Translations under genes and position numbers: made by a program
In this document: piece after piece, positions 37,418 to 48,398 of the stretch
Layout: each line of letters begins with the position of its first letter
How positions within the stretch are numbered: position 1 is the first letter of the stretch
Assembly (NCBI RefSeq): GCF_000004195.4
Contig: NC_030684.2
Span: 65,035,892-65,099,891 of the forward strand
Reading direction: 5' to 3'
Source of the DNA: Xenopus tropicalis
Lineage: Eukaryota > Chordata > Amphibia > Anura > Pipidae
DNA: 64,000 bases
The notes under the pieces: generated by a model
Databases searched by the model: none
What the model was told of the DNA's origin: nothing
What the model saw: the letters and a program-made list of their open reading frames with translations, nothing else

Positions 37418-37456
37418 AGGTGCAACGTTTCGGGGCAATGTGACCCCTTTATCAAG
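37418..37456 (-). ncRNA. Degenerate hammerhead-ribozyme-like motif of the PLE
   Basis: Read on the minus strand: CTTGATAAAGGGGTC, a short loop, then GCCCCGAAACGTTGC. The layout (TGATRA-like box, GGGG/CCCC stem II, GAAAC box, then a possible GTTGC/GCAAT stem III at about 37412) matches the hammerhead order reported in Penelope elements. The first box departs from the CUGAUGA consensus, so cleavage is doubtful. Confidence 0.42.
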
Positions 37457-37971
37457 CATACAAATCAGTGAAGGCAAGTGAAATTTATACAGATGCAATA
37501 GCCACAACCCCAAGTTAATTGGTAATTGAATAAATACCTAATTGACAATAATAATATCCAGCCAACCTAGTTGTTTCTTTTTTAAAAAAAGAATAAAATT
37601 ATATAACTAAAGTGCAGTGCATCATATACAGTGTAAATTCAACGTCAGTGAATTAATCTCATAAAGTGCATGATATACATTAAAAACAATTTAATTATAC
37701 AAGACCGATGTGATCACACTTTCTTATTTCCCTCTGTTCTAAATCCAGTGTTGTAGTTGAATAGCAACAGTGTATCACCGTAGAGAGCCCATAGGAAACT
37801 AAAATACAAAGTATTCATAATCAGCTAAGTATCAATAAAAACATATGTAACCAAATCCATGAAGGTACAGATCGAAGGAAGAATATATCTTACCCCAAAA
37901 CGAAGGAAAAGAATATCTATCCCTGATGTGCACCCAGGAGACATTTATCTATAAAAACATAAATGAAATAT

Positions 37972-39669
37972 TTATAAGAAACAAGCCATGTTAAACTCAT
38001 CATTTAACCCCCTTGGATGGCGAGATTGTAAAAGCCAAATCCAATAGCACTCCCTCTGAGATAGTAACTTCTTTTTATCCTGGCCCTGTCGTACCTGTAT
38101 TTTTTCTAAGATCTGCCACCTAACCTGTGCCACCTGGTGGCCATGTGTAAAAAAATGTTTAGCCAACAAAGTTTCCCTTTTCTTTTCAATCTCCTTCTTT
38201 CTAACAGTTTGTATCGTTCTCTGGGGGGACTGAGTTGGAGGTTTATAATTCCTTATAGTAGATTTATGTTCGTTAAGTCTCATTTTAACGGGTCTTGACG
38301 TCTGACCTACATAGGCCAATCCACATGGGCATTTAACACAATATATAACATCTTTACTATCACAGGTATAAAAGCCACCTACTTCGTGTCTAGTGCCATG
38401 TTGTGGATGTGTGACAGCAGACCCAGCTATAATACCATTACAATGGCTACAATTCCTACAGGGGAAAGTACCTTTTGTTATAGTCGAGGTAGAGCTACAT
38501 CCTGGCCGATGTTTTATCAACTCCCCTATATTTCTCCCTCTCCTATATGAAAAAATTGGTGGTAACTTAAACAGATGTCCAAACTTTGGGTCAGTGGCCA
38601 GGATCCCCCAATGTTTAAGTATGATATTTCGTCGAGCCTTAGCATTAATGTCATATGATGTGATAAATGGAATACGCTTAACTTTATCTACTGCTTTACC
38701 TTTCATTTTTAAAGTCTCGTTTCGTGGAATCAATCCAACCTCTCTTTTAACCTCCATTAGATCTAACTGACAGTACCCTTTTTCAACAAATTTTTGTACC
38801 ATCTTTTGGGATTCATCTTCATACACTTCATTAGTAGATGCAATACGTTTAATACGCATAAATTGACTTTTAGGGAGCCCCCTAAACAGCCCTTGTGGAT
38901 GGAAACTATTAGATCTTAACAGATTATTTTTATCCGTAGGTTTCCTATATATTGAAGTGACAAAATTAGAATCAGTCACTTTAACCAATACGTCCAAAAA
39001 GTGTATCTCAGTCAACCCAACTTCTAGGGTAAATTTTATCGTAGTATGGACATTATTAAGATAAATTAAAAAATCATTCAATAAATCTACAGTGCCTGTC
39101 CAAAGAAAAAACGTATCATCCACATAGCGCATATAACTATGTATGAATGGCTGGTACCGTGTATTAGAGAAAATATGAATTTTTTCAAAATTATCCATAA
39201 AGATATTAGCATAGGCAGGTGCCATGTTAGCACCCATGGCACAGCCTTGTAGTTGTATGAAATATTCATCATTAAACCCAAAGTAATTACGTGTCAGTAC
39301 CATCTCCAATAAATCGCATAGAAAGTTCACCTTGTACATTTGTTGATTGGCTTTAGTTAAATACTGTCGTACACATTCAATCCCCTCCACATGTGGGATG
39401 GAGGTGAAGAGATCCTTAACATCCAATGAACAAAGTATGAACTCCCCTTCAGGTATAATAACCTTATTAAGTCTATTCAAAAAATCAGTCGTATCTTTTA
39501 GAGAAGGTTCTAAATTAGGTAACAGTTCCTGTAAATGCATATCAATCAATATGGCCGGTGGTTGCCATAATGCACCAACGTTAGAAACAATTGGTCTACC
39601 TGGTGGATTAACCAGGCTTTTATGAACTTTAGGCAAAAAGTAGATATTAGGTACTTTAGGATATTGCAA
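37972..39669 (-). CDS. Penelope-like RT with GIY-YIG endonuclease, N-truncated but open
   Basis: 565 codons without interruption. Reverse transcriptase motifs in order: PNIYFLPKVHK (8-17), RPIVSNVG (25-32), motif A LCSLDVKDLFTSIPH (79-93), motif B QGCAMGANMAPAYANIFMDN (141-160), catalytic YVDD (182-185) and HFLDVLVKV (223-231), then IYRKPTDKNN (240-249). A CxxCxxC linker (PCRNCSHC, 403-410) precedes the GIY-YIG nuclease at about 441-545 (VIYCVKC, LAYVGQTSRPVKMRLNEH). This domain pair defines endonuclease-positive Penelope elements. Typical proteins are some 150-300 residues longer at the N-terminus. Met1 is only the first ATG after the truncation, not the native start. Autonomous activity is unlikely without the 5' region. 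Confidence 0.93.
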   Translation of the reverse strand: MQYPKVPNIYFLPKVHKSLVNPPGRPIVSNVGALWQPPAILIDMHLQELLPNLEPSLKDTTDFLNRLNKVIIPEGEFILCSLDVKDLFTSIPHVEGIECVRQYLTKANQQMYKVNFLCDLLEMVLTRNYFGFNDEYFIQLQGCAMGANMAPAYANIFMDNFEKIHIFSNTRYQPFIHSYMRYVDDTFFLWTGTVDLLNDFLIYLNNVHTTIKFTLEVGLTEIHFLDVLVKVTDSNFVTSIYRKPTDKNNLLRSNSFHPQGLFRGLPKSQFMRIKRIASTNEVYEDESQKMVQKFVEKGYCQLDLMEVKREVGLIPRNETLKMKGKAVDKVKRIPFITSYDINAKARRNIILKHWGILATDPKFGHLFKLPPIFSYRRGRNIGELIKHRPGCSSTSTITKGTFPCRNCSHCNGIIAGSAVTHPQHGTRHEVGGFYTCDSKDVIYCVKCPCGLAYVGQTSRPVKMRLNEHKSTIRNYKPPTQSPQRTIQTVRKKEIEKKRETLLAKHFFTHGHQVAQVRWQILEKIQVRQGQDKKKLLSQRECYWIWLLQSRHPRGLNDEFNMACFL

Positions 39670-39674
39670 AAAAA

Positions 39675-40139
39675 TTAATTGATAAAGTTCTTCAGTAATA
39701 ACTCCCTCCAGTTACATTCAACCAGTGTAGGTAAAAGTTGCTCTATGTTGCCATCCAGAGATGCTATCATAAAGCCGTTAGCTCTTCTTCCAGTCACTTC
39801 TGAAATACCTGCACAGGTGCCAAGGGTATATGGTAGTGCATCTCCATTTATGTTAAATAAGTCAAAGAACTCAGTTCGTGCCAATGATCTGTTGCTCTGG
39901 TCATCCAAAATGGCATATAGTTCAAGTGTCCTTTCAGGCTGTTCTTTAGGGTATACCTTAACAGGCATATCTTGGTGCAGGACTTGCCGTACTGGCCTTC
40001 TCCTCAGACCCCCATACATGTGGTATGCAGTAGAAGCTGTGGCTTGATCTAAACTGTCCCCACCATGATTCCCTTGGGGAGACGTGTTGGAAGATAGTAC
40101 TAAAGAGGGTTGTGGATGAAGGGTAGACACGTTTGTCAC
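39675..40139 (-). pseudogene. BEL/Pao aspartic protease region, cut by the PLE
   Basis: ILDDQSNRSLARTEFFDLF carries the D-[DS]-x-S active-site-like segment of BEL retropepsins, followed by GRRANGFMIASLDG and LLPTLVECNW. True host sequence ends at the 13-bp duplication (39708). The last residues of the open frame are read from the inserted element. The N-terminal 60 residues are linker. The protease would cleave the polyprotein in an active element. Confidence 0.78.
39708..39720. repeat. 13-bp target-site duplication, right copy
   Basis: CCAGTTACATTCA, identical to 37239-37251. It marks the 5' side of the minus-strand Penelope-like element. Confidence 0.93.
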
Positions 40140-40240
40140 ATTTGCACTCTAGACATTTAATGATAGCTGTGCAGTCCTTGGCAAAATGTCCACAGAAGCG
40201 CAGCACTTGTAGCAAATGTCAAATTTCTTTAAAAGTTCTT
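40140..40240 (-). pseudogene. BEL/Pao CCHC zinc-knuckle region
   Basis: The minus frame reads LRFCGHFAKDC (40200-40170), a nucleocapsid-type knuckle with its first Cys mutated or in another frame. A second Cys-rich piece (IKCLECKC) follows. It links gag to the protease. Confidence 0.6.
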
Positions 40241-40499
40241 TGCATTTCTGAGGGGGTTTTGCTCTGAAGCCAAAACACTTTATAAATGGATGAGGCATCT
40301 TATGACCAGTTTTCAATTTTCTCTCCCTGGTTGCCCTTGATGGAGAGTGTAGCAGCAGGTGAAATAAAACAGGACCCCTGTGATCTCTGCAATTGGTGCC
40401 TTTATGTTTTGGTGAAGGTGGAGGTGGAATACCTGACTCACCAAATATAAAGCTTGGATCATTCTTGGTCTTTACAATCCTTTTGATGAAGTTGCAGAA

Positions 40500-41109
40500 G
40501 AATGAGAATGGTGGGAAAAACAGTTGGTTTTCCTCTTTATATCATAAACCTTGTGTTACCAACTTTTCCTGAATGTTGTACGGCAACTTTGCTATTATAG
40601 GGTTAACACCCCAAGCAGTGTCTAGATAGCCAAGACCTGGCAGGTGAGGGTCAGTTTTTGCTAGTTGAAGTTCAAGTAAGAGGTCACTCAAATCTTGAAA
40701 CTTCTAATTTTCTTTTTCAGTTATTTTTTGGAAAGCTTTGCAGTCTTTTAAATAAAGCATTTTCAAAGGCTTCTAGGCTGGTGTAGCTCTGTTCTAGACA
40801 TTCCTAAGCAGTGGCGAGACCTGCAGCTACATTGCCAGTATAAACTGATTTCAGAGTTCTATTGCATTCTGAAGACTGCCACTGAATCAGAAGATCCAGT
40901 TCTTGTCCAGCTGTAATCCCAAGATCTGCTATGGTGGCCTCAAATGTACTCTTCCAGCCCCTGTAGTTCTCTGGTCGGTCATCATACTTTGAAAGACAGG
41001 TGCTGGTGAGTTTGAGGCGAGCCAAGAACTTGCCAATGTCTATAATTTCTGTTCTTTCAGGCTTTGGGCAAAGAGCTGCTGTCTGAGAAAAGTCAGCCTG
41101 GTCTGGCAT
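40500..41109 (-). pseudogene. BEL/Pao gag, decayed
   Basis: The first 101 codons (41109-40804) include FLARLKLTSTCLSKYDDRPENYRGWKSTF (described here by its core YDDRPENYRGWK), the gag motif known as DUF1759, then ATIADLGITAGQELDLLIQW. After a stop at 40804 similar sequence continues in fragments. Gag would package element RNA in virus-like particles. This copy cannot. Confidence 0.75.
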
Positions 41110-41274
41110 ATTAGTGTTAAATGACTTAGGGAAGTAAGGTGAAGCAGAGATGTTCAGCCTAGGAATAGGTTGCCATTGTGAGATGTGGATTTCTAACAGA
41201 GCTGTTAGCTGTGGATTTTTTTACACTATTAAGGGCAAATAATTTGAATCCTTAGTTTGTTGTCTTAACTATTA

Positions 41275-42009
41275 TGTAACACCTGGAGAGCATAAAACAG
41301 GAAGGACTTGTGAGCCTGCAGAGATGATTCAGTTGGATTTTTGTGTTGCATACACAGATGACCAAAACTTCAAAATACAAGATTTGTCTTGGAACAGCAA
41401 CATGCTTGACTTGACTCCTGCAGGTGCATATTGTATTCTAGAGAATACACATATTCATCAACCTGACTTTTACTGGGCAGATCTCCCATTCCAGAATGGA
41501 GTACGTGTGTGCGTGTTAGTGATATTAGTCTTCAACTTAGGCCCCCTTTATGGTCCTACTTCATTATTGCTGGATAGACATCATAAGGGCTATTTTTAGA
41601 GTGAAGAGTTGTGTTTAGGAGAGGGAAGTATGACGGGTGTCTGAGGGGACTTGAATATCCCCCTCAGGAAAGCAAAGTTTAGCCTGGCAGGAAAGAATTG
41701 AAGTGCAGAAAACAAAGCAACCCTCCCCAGTTGCAGTCACTGAGGCTCCTTCCTGTATCACGTAGTCACTTTCCACAGAAGTTGCTCCAGAGGGAGGAAG
41801 GGTGTTAGGGTTATAGAATAATCCTTGTTCTATCATCCAATATACAGTTAACACTCCAGCAGCATAGCAGTTTATATCCTTTTACTGTGTCTTGTTTTGT
41901 CTGGGGTTGGTCCGAGAAAACAATACAAAACTTCCCCTCTAACAGTGAGAGTGATTATATATTTACCAATACACCTTGTTCATTTTACAATACCCCAAGA
42001 TGTGTTACA
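41275..42009 (-). repeat. Putative 5' LTR of the BEL/Pao element
   Basis: On the minus strand it begins TGTAACACATC and ends GGTGTTACA, an 8-bp inverted terminus with TG...CA. It lies directly upstream of gag, and 735 bp fits a BEL LTR. No second copy was found to confirm it. Confidence 0.6.
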
Positions 42010-43087
42010 GTATCACCATAATGGATCCTAAATAGAATGTAATGCACGCCACATTTTTTAAGCGTTATATTTCTCCTAATTTATACCTTAAGCTCTATGC
42101 GTTTACCTATAACTAAAAAACTGCAATTATGATAATGCATCATATTTACTGTACCTTTACATATTCAAAAGAAAATGTAACATAATGGTCTGTATTATTA
42201 ACAACATTGTTGGTCCTCCACTTTTACATTTAAAATATTTGCACATCAGCTTTAACACTATAACTTGCTATGGCCTTACTTTTAGGTGTATAGATGGACA
42301 AGTCGCTCACAACTGTAGCGCTAGTTGACAGAAAAAAAAAAATGAATAAAGAAAAAATATCAGAATAGATGAAACTGAGATCAGAATAGAAAACATGTTT
42401 TAGTCTGAATAAGATCTATTAATGATATTTTTAATTAAGGAACAAGTCTGTGTATTTTTCAAATCAACACATTTTTGCTTATCATAAGGCAATCCCTTCA
42501 TTATTGTTGTCTTAAAATTCTTTTAGGGTTATTTTTCAAGGTCTTTTACAACCACAAGTGCAGTTGCACTTAGCCACAGTCACGCTTTCCTGCAAGCCCC
42601 CCCAGCTCTGTGCATCATTCAATAACTCACAAGTTACGGAACACTGCTGGAAACAGTCCACAACAGAGCCCCAAAATTACTTTGCACTTTGCCTCTAATA
42701 TTTCTAGGCAGGCTCTTATTAGAATGTTCATTAATTATGCACATTAGCTAAGATTTAACTACACTATGTTACTAAGCAAATTATAACATACTATGTTTTT
42801 ACTGTAGATGAAACATGGGAATTTCTGTAAGTAAATAAAGAGACCATGGCAATGTATTGATGAAAAGAGACAGAAATGAGCACTGCATACTGACTTGTAA
42901 TATATAAAAAAAGTTCTTTATCTTAAATACAAAATGGATGCTAATCTCATTATTCTAATGTCCCACCGTACTAACCTCATTGTACTTGTATGTGTGTATA
43001 ACCCTAGTATAACTATGTCTATAGGTGCAATGAGTTGTAACTACATGTTAAAAAGAAGCAATTTTTTCCCATGAATAGTGTATATAC
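42010..43087. other. Intergenic DNA, mostly non-repetitive
   Basis: No gene seen. The 42530-42780 stretch is of mixed composition and lacks repeat signatures, so it is a candidate conserved non-coding element. Confidence 0.35.
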
Positions 43088-43407
43088 TAGTGATGCACCA
43101 AATCCAGGATTTGGTTCGGGATTTGGCCAAGATTTGGCCTTTTTTGGCAGGGTTCGGTCGAATCCATGCTCCTGGCCGAACCGAATCCGAATCCTAAAAA
43201 TCACGTGACTTACGTCACGTAAAACCGGAAGTTGAAAATGTAACCCATCCATACCCTAATTAGAATATGCTAATGAATATTTAACCCTTCTGCAACCTAA
43301 TTAACATATGCAAATTAGGATTCGGATTCAGTTCGGTATTCAGCCGAATCCTTTACAAGGATTTGGGGGTTCAGCTGAATCCAAAAAATGGATACGGTGC
43401 ATCCCTA
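43088..43407. mobile_element. hAT-type MITE, intact (TAGGGATGCACCGAATCC family)
   Basis: Termini TAGTGATGCACCAAATCC and GGATACGGTGCATCCCTA are inverted. The identical 8-bp GTATATAC flanks both sides (43080-43087 and 43408-43415), a clear hAT footprint. It is non-coding. Confidence 0.92.
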
Positions 43408-43910
43408 GTATATACAGCTATTATATAAACACAAATGATTTCAGTTTCCTGGACTATGGCAATTTTGCCAGATAAGAACAAGGTTATGTTATTGGTGTCA
43501 TTCTTACTCATTTATTTTTCTCTTGTTCTTTGAGAGCCAGTTTCATGATAGACGTGCCGCTCCGGACTCAAAACTGCTAATAGACTAATCAAAATCTTGA
43601 TTTCACTTGAATTATAGTGGGGAATACCTATATCTGACTCCTCCAAATTTACATTTTGGATACTATGTTTAAATGCTACAGAGAGCACAGGACTCATTTA
43701 TGACTGCAATTCAAGTGTGTAAGGTGCAATTTGGGATGCAAAGCAGCATGCTTTTTATGCACAACACAGCTTCCCCCCCCCCCAGCAATTCAATTTGTGT
43801 TTGCTTTTGCTACAATTGCATCGGATAAAACAAAATGATTTCAATTGAGTGTTCAATTGACACATGCAGTTGCAGCTCAAATTTTTGTAGTAGATGGCAT
43901 TGCTTCTAAC

Positions 43911-43940
43911 CCTTACGGTTAAACCAGCATTACCGTAAGG
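43911..43940. repeat. Perfect 9-bp hairpin (CCTTACGGT/ACCGTAAGG)
   Basis: 9-bp arms separated by 12 nt within repeat-like sequence. It is probably an internal part of a MITE; no U-run follows it. Confidence 0.6.
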
Positions 43941-45510
43941 ATCTTTGGGTGCACAATGCTGGACTGGGGTGTCTGGTGCCCACTGGGGCTACCACCCCAG
44001 GGGCCCCCACACCCCCTCATGGGCCCCCTGCAGAGCTGTCAACCTGAGAATTGTGGATCATGTGGGGTGCACGGAACCTGAAAGTGACATCACACGCATG
44101 CACAATATCGGCGCTGAAGCTGAAAAATGTTACCCATGCATGCAGAAATGCATGAAATGACGTTACCAAATGCTAACTGATCAAATGGGGAGGGGATTGA
44201 CAGCTCTGTCCCCGCCCCAGTTATGGACTTGTGCTGCAACCTTCCACCCACAGTCCCACCCCCTGTGCGTAACTTATACTTACTTTTCCACAATTGCCAA
44301 AGGTTGGGAGGAATGCCAATACTTTCCAGCCAGCTGTGCAAACCCTGGAACCATCACCAATTTTTGGGTAGCAGTAAGCCACTCTGAAAGCCAAAAAACA
44401 GTTGTTCAGCACAACAATGCAGAAGTCTAAGCAATGTGTTTGGACATATGTGCCTTTACTAAATAGCACCAATCAATACACACATTTGTGATCATTTTAG
44501 CGCAACCATATCTGCATTTGTTTTTGTAAATTAACCCTTACGAATTAGTTATCTATGGTACTCCAAACAGAATATAAGCAATAAAGAAGATGTGAGATAA
44601 TGGTATGTTACATATTCCTCCTTCTGTCCCAAGAAACAGACGGCTAGAGCTGCATTAGTAAGAATTATGGATTCATAACATTTGGATTGACCTTAGTGCA
44701 TTGGGACTGGCTCTTGGAACAACTTAGAACCTTGTTTGTTTTCTATGTCTCTCTTTAGTTAAACTGTATTTGTACTGGGAAATTTTCGTGATTATCTACT
44801 TTGCTAGTCCAAAAATAGTTTTCATAATGCGCAATGATTTTCCCCATATCTCATATCTTTGTGACTCCTCTGCTTTCACTATTTCCTTCTCCGGCTTGTT
44901 CATCAAAGATACATCATTTGGCAGCATAAAATAAATTCTTAACTGTGCCAAAAATAATAAAATAATCTGCACTAGGAGAGCTCTTTTCTTATGCTTTAAT
45001 TAAACATATCATGTAGCACTATTTCAGAAATGCTAAATAGCTTGCACAATTTTACTGATTGTTTAGGAATGGTAACATTTTTTTAAATTAATTGTACCGG
45101 CAGTGTCTTCCAGATAACCATGATACTGCATTTCTGCTCCGAGAGCAAAGACATTAGCAAAATAAACTAACCTTAAATAACTGAGAAATTTCTACATGAG
45201 CAGCATAAAAGAAATGGTGCTATGGATGTGCTTTCCCAGTTGGGCTGAATGGAAATTCCCATCAGTGCTCATTTTAATGAATTGGGAAATGCAAAAATAA
45301 GAATTTCCCCATGGATATTCCCCAAGGATTTGCAATTTGCTCTTACTGTATTGTATTTTTTTTTTCATTATTCGTAATTATTGTGCAAAAATTTGATTTT
45401 ATTATTTATTATGCATCAAAACTGTGACAAATCCGAAAGTAAAAATACTTCATCTAAAAACTGTCGAGGTCATGCAGAAGTCAAAGGCACATGTCCTTTT
45501 TAGAGCTAAA

Positions 45511-45734
45511 TACAAGTGGTTATACAGGGAAGCCCATTTATCAGCAATCTCATTTTCATGGTTTTAGAGGTCTTTGAAACCACAATCTAATTTCATTCAA
45601 CTAATTCCATTGAACTACAAAACATTAATTTTTCATTTTGTCACACACATAAAAGCATCAAAAATCCCCCAAAACCTCTAAAACCATGAAAATGAGATTG
45701 TTGATAAATGGGCCTCCCCATATAACCATTTGTA
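45511..45734. mobile_element. Foldback MITE with 60-bp inverted arms
   Basis: Arms 45511-45570 and 45675-45734 are about 55/60 complementary (AGCCCATTTATCAGCAATCT, GTTTTAGAGG), separated by about 104 bp. No clear target duplication is visible. The transcript would form a long hairpin. Confidence 0.8.
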
Positions 45735-46374
45735 TTCATCCTATATTATAGAATACAATGTTGCAAAGCAATTATTGACGGCAATGAAAAAATGATATAT
45801 TGTTGCCAAATTAAATCTGTACTATTTTATGAACATCAATTTCCCACCAAATTAGGGCTTTATATGCATATACCAGGAATCCATAAATTACATTTCATGC
45901 CCAAAGAATGGGTCCCAACCGAATAGTTACATTTTTTCTTACAATAAATAATAGTAGTTAACATGAATTGTGTTTTTGAGTTGCAAGCCTGACTACCAGA
46001 CTTACTTGGGGCACTCTAAGAAAAAGATTAAGAAATCAGAGACAATAACAAACAGACCTTATCGCTGTGGGTGGATTTTTTGCTGTGTGGATAAGGTTGT
46101 TACAGGTACATAGAATATCTTTGCTGAACTCTGAATGATGCATATGTTAGACAGTTTTAGGTTTGCTCTTTTACAGGCTATGGCAAGACTTAGAGATATT
46201 TATCTGTCCTTTCAGTTTCTGGTCCCTTTGATTCTGGCCATGCATGCAGGCAATGACCCACCCAAAATTCAGTAAAGGAGTAATAAGCTCAACTAAGGCT
46301 GTAAATACACCCTGCAGTGTAACTGAACAATACATTATTTTTTAGTAATCTGTGCCATTTCCCTTGCCGAAAAA

Positions 46375-46526
46375 TTCAGGACACTTTTGAAAAATTTGCA
46401 ATGTGTAAATTTTTTGGCACAGTCGCGTCCTTTTGTGACATAACTGCGACTTTTTTTTACTCAACCACTTTTTTTTATGCAATTGCGACTTTTTTTGATG
46501 TGTCCGTTTTACAAAAACATTCTAGT
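46375..46526. repeat. hAT-like MITE fragment
   Basis: GCGACTTTTTTT and AGTCGCGTCC motifs match 25830-25870. It is truncated against the T2 fragment that follows. Confidence 0.4.
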
Positions 46527-46934
46527 CGACGTGACCTGTGCTCTGATAAACTTCAGTCACACTTTACTGCTGAGCTGCAAGTAGGAGTAAATTCACCCCC
46601 CTCCCAGCAGCCGATCAGCAGAACAATGGGAAGATAGCAAGATAGCAGCTCCCAGTAGATATCAGAATAGCACTCAGTGGTATGAAATCCAAGTCCGGCT
46701 TGGGACTCCTCTATTTATATGGGGGTAGAAGCAATTCTAATGTGTAGCACTGGCTCTTTCTGGAAGCTTAGACTCAGACACAATGCACTGAGATGGCTGC
46801 CTACACACCAATATTACAATAAAAAAATACATTTGTTAGTTCAAGAATAAAATTTTAAATAGTAGAGTGAATTATTTGCTGTGTAATTTAGAAATAAAAA
46901 AATACACTGTAAAATCACGACAGAATCCCTTTAA
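46527..46934. mobile_element. T2-type MITE, truncated, inverted relative to the 23.5-kb copy
   Basis: The right end (CACGACAGAATCCCTTTAA) and interior (CTCTGATAAACTTCAGTCAC, CAGCCGATCAGCAGAAC) match 23545-23885 on the opposite strand. Its left end is missing. Confidence 0.72.
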
Positions 46935-47736
46935 GATTATTTGAGTTCTGGCATGTTTATAGAGGCCTTATGATCCACAAAAGGGTCTAAGCGAGAAACT
47001 AGCAAAGCAATGCTTTCCACAGACAGAGCAGAATTTGCAGAGTTAAAGAAGACCCGAAGAGAGGCATCACAAAGCACAACAGCAATACACTTTTACATTC
47101 ATACTTTTTTTTGACAAATACAAAGGGGTAATAACTATGGGTTAATGTTCCTTTAGAAGCAAACAAAATCTTTACTGGAATAGCAAAATGAGTCCTATAA
47201 GGAGACTGAACTCTATTGTGCTAAAAAGCATTAAATGTATAGAACAGTTATGCAGTTATAGCATTTTCATCAGAAGATATACCTTTGATACAAGTAAGCT
47301 TACATTATAATTTATCATCCCACAAATGTATGGAAGATATGTATGGGAGAAATATGTTGAAAGGAAATGGGTTTGTGGCCATTGGTGAATATTTTCACAA
47401 AGCTGTTTTCACTGCAAAAAAGGCAGTGACATGTGTGCATGCGTGAGGCTTGGGTACCGAAGGGGGCGGCCTCGGAGTGCCCTTTTGAGAAATCCGGCCC
47501 TGGTTTCTCTGCTACAGGTAAGTGCATTGCTGCAATACAGGTTGTTTCAGTGCTCAATGTATGCTGCCATACTTCCAGAAAATCAAGGTATCACCCCAGC
47601 AAATACTGCTGTCTCCTTGCCTGGAAACCAACATAATTGGCAGCTGCTTGTGTTCCAATCTTCTTAAACTCTTCTTTCTGCCTGCTCTTTTGCAGTGTAT
47701 GGGAACCTCTTCATGTGAATTCCAGTGAAAGACTAG

Positions 47737-48395
47737 GGGGCTGATTTACTAATCCACGAATCCGAATGAGAAAAATTCGGATTGGAAAACGAACATTTTG
47801 CGACTTTTTCGTATTTTGTGCGATTTTTTCGTTGCCGTTACGACTTTCCCGTAAATTGTTGCGACTTTTTCATAACCGGTACGACTAACCGGTAGCCATA
47901 ACAAATTTCGTGAATTGTCGCGACTTTTCCATTGCCATTATACCTTTGGAGAATTGTAGCGACTTTTTCATTGCCATTATGCCTTTGGAGAATTGTAGCG
48001 ACTTTTCCATTGCCATTATGCCTTTGGAGAATTGTAGCGACTTTTTCATTGCCATTATGCCTTTGGAGAATTGTAGCGACTTTTTCATTGCCATTATGCC
48101 TTTGGAGAATTGTAGCGACTTTTCCATTGCCATTATGCCTTTGGAGAATTGTAGCGACTTTTCCATTGCCATTATGCCTTTGGAGAATTGTAGCAACTTT
48201 TTCATTGCCATTATGCCTTTGGAGAATTGTAGCGACTTTTCCATTGCCATTATGCCTTTGGAGAATTGTCGCGACTTTTTCATAGCCATTACGACTTTCG
48301 CGAATTATCGAAACTTTCGTATTGAGAGCTCGGAAAAGTCGCGACAATTCGCGAAAAAGTCGTAAAGTACCTTCGTGGATTAGTAAATGTGCCCC
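47737..48395. mobile_element. Harbinger-type MITE with 39-bp minisatellite (second copy)
   Basis: The left TIR GGGGCTGATTTACTAATCC and right TIR GGATTAGTAAATGTGCCCC are inverted, flanked by TAG/TAG (47734-47736 and 48396-48398). The core has nine 39-bp units at CCTTT positions 47943, 47982, 48021, 48060, 48099, 48138, 48177, 48216 and 48255. It is the same family as 16660-17197 in the opposite orientation, with a longer homogeneous array. Confidence 0.92.
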
Positions 48396-48398
48396 TAG

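Larger units (their letters stand above)
37252..39707 (-). mobile_element. Penelope-like retroelement (PLE), 5'-truncated
   Basis: A 2456-bp insertion inside the BEL element, with exact 13-bp duplications. Most of it is one minus-strand frame for RT plus GIY-YIG endonuclease. The coding sequence enters open from the 5' junction (ITEELYQLIFLQYP before the first Met), so the 5' end of the element was lost on insertion. The 3' portion (37252-37970) is non-coding and includes a hammerhead-like motif around 37418-37456. There is no second terminal repeat. Confidence 0.93.
36023..42009 (-). mobile_element. BEL/Pao LTR retrotransposon, interrupted and 3'-degraded
   Basis: Read on the minus strand: one LTR (42009-41275), gag (41109 down to about 40500), a zinc knuckle, aspartic protease (to 39708), a Penelope-like insertion (39707-37252), then RT (37251 to about 36025). 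The host frame is recovered across the insertion: ECNW before it and ECNWVPSNREEIPTPQVA after it, a conserved BEL pol sequence. The RT end is interrupted by a Harbinger-like MITE. Short similarity may resume at 35341-35240. I found no integrase or second LTR. Frameshifts and stops show the copy is dead. Confidence 0.85.

Noticed and set aside
38393..38770. 125-codon plus-strand frame
   Set aside because: It is the antisense shadow of the Penelope RT/GIY-YIG coding sequence.
43911..43940. Rho-independent terminator-like hairpin
   Set aside because: There is no U-run and the genome is eukaryotic; it is simply an inverted repeat.
47838..48365. Long overlapping open frames on both strands (up to 169 codons) with MPLENCRDFFIAI-type repeats
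   Set aside because: They arise from a 39-bp tandem unit (divisible by 3, without stops) inside a MITE; the same applies at 16657-17128.
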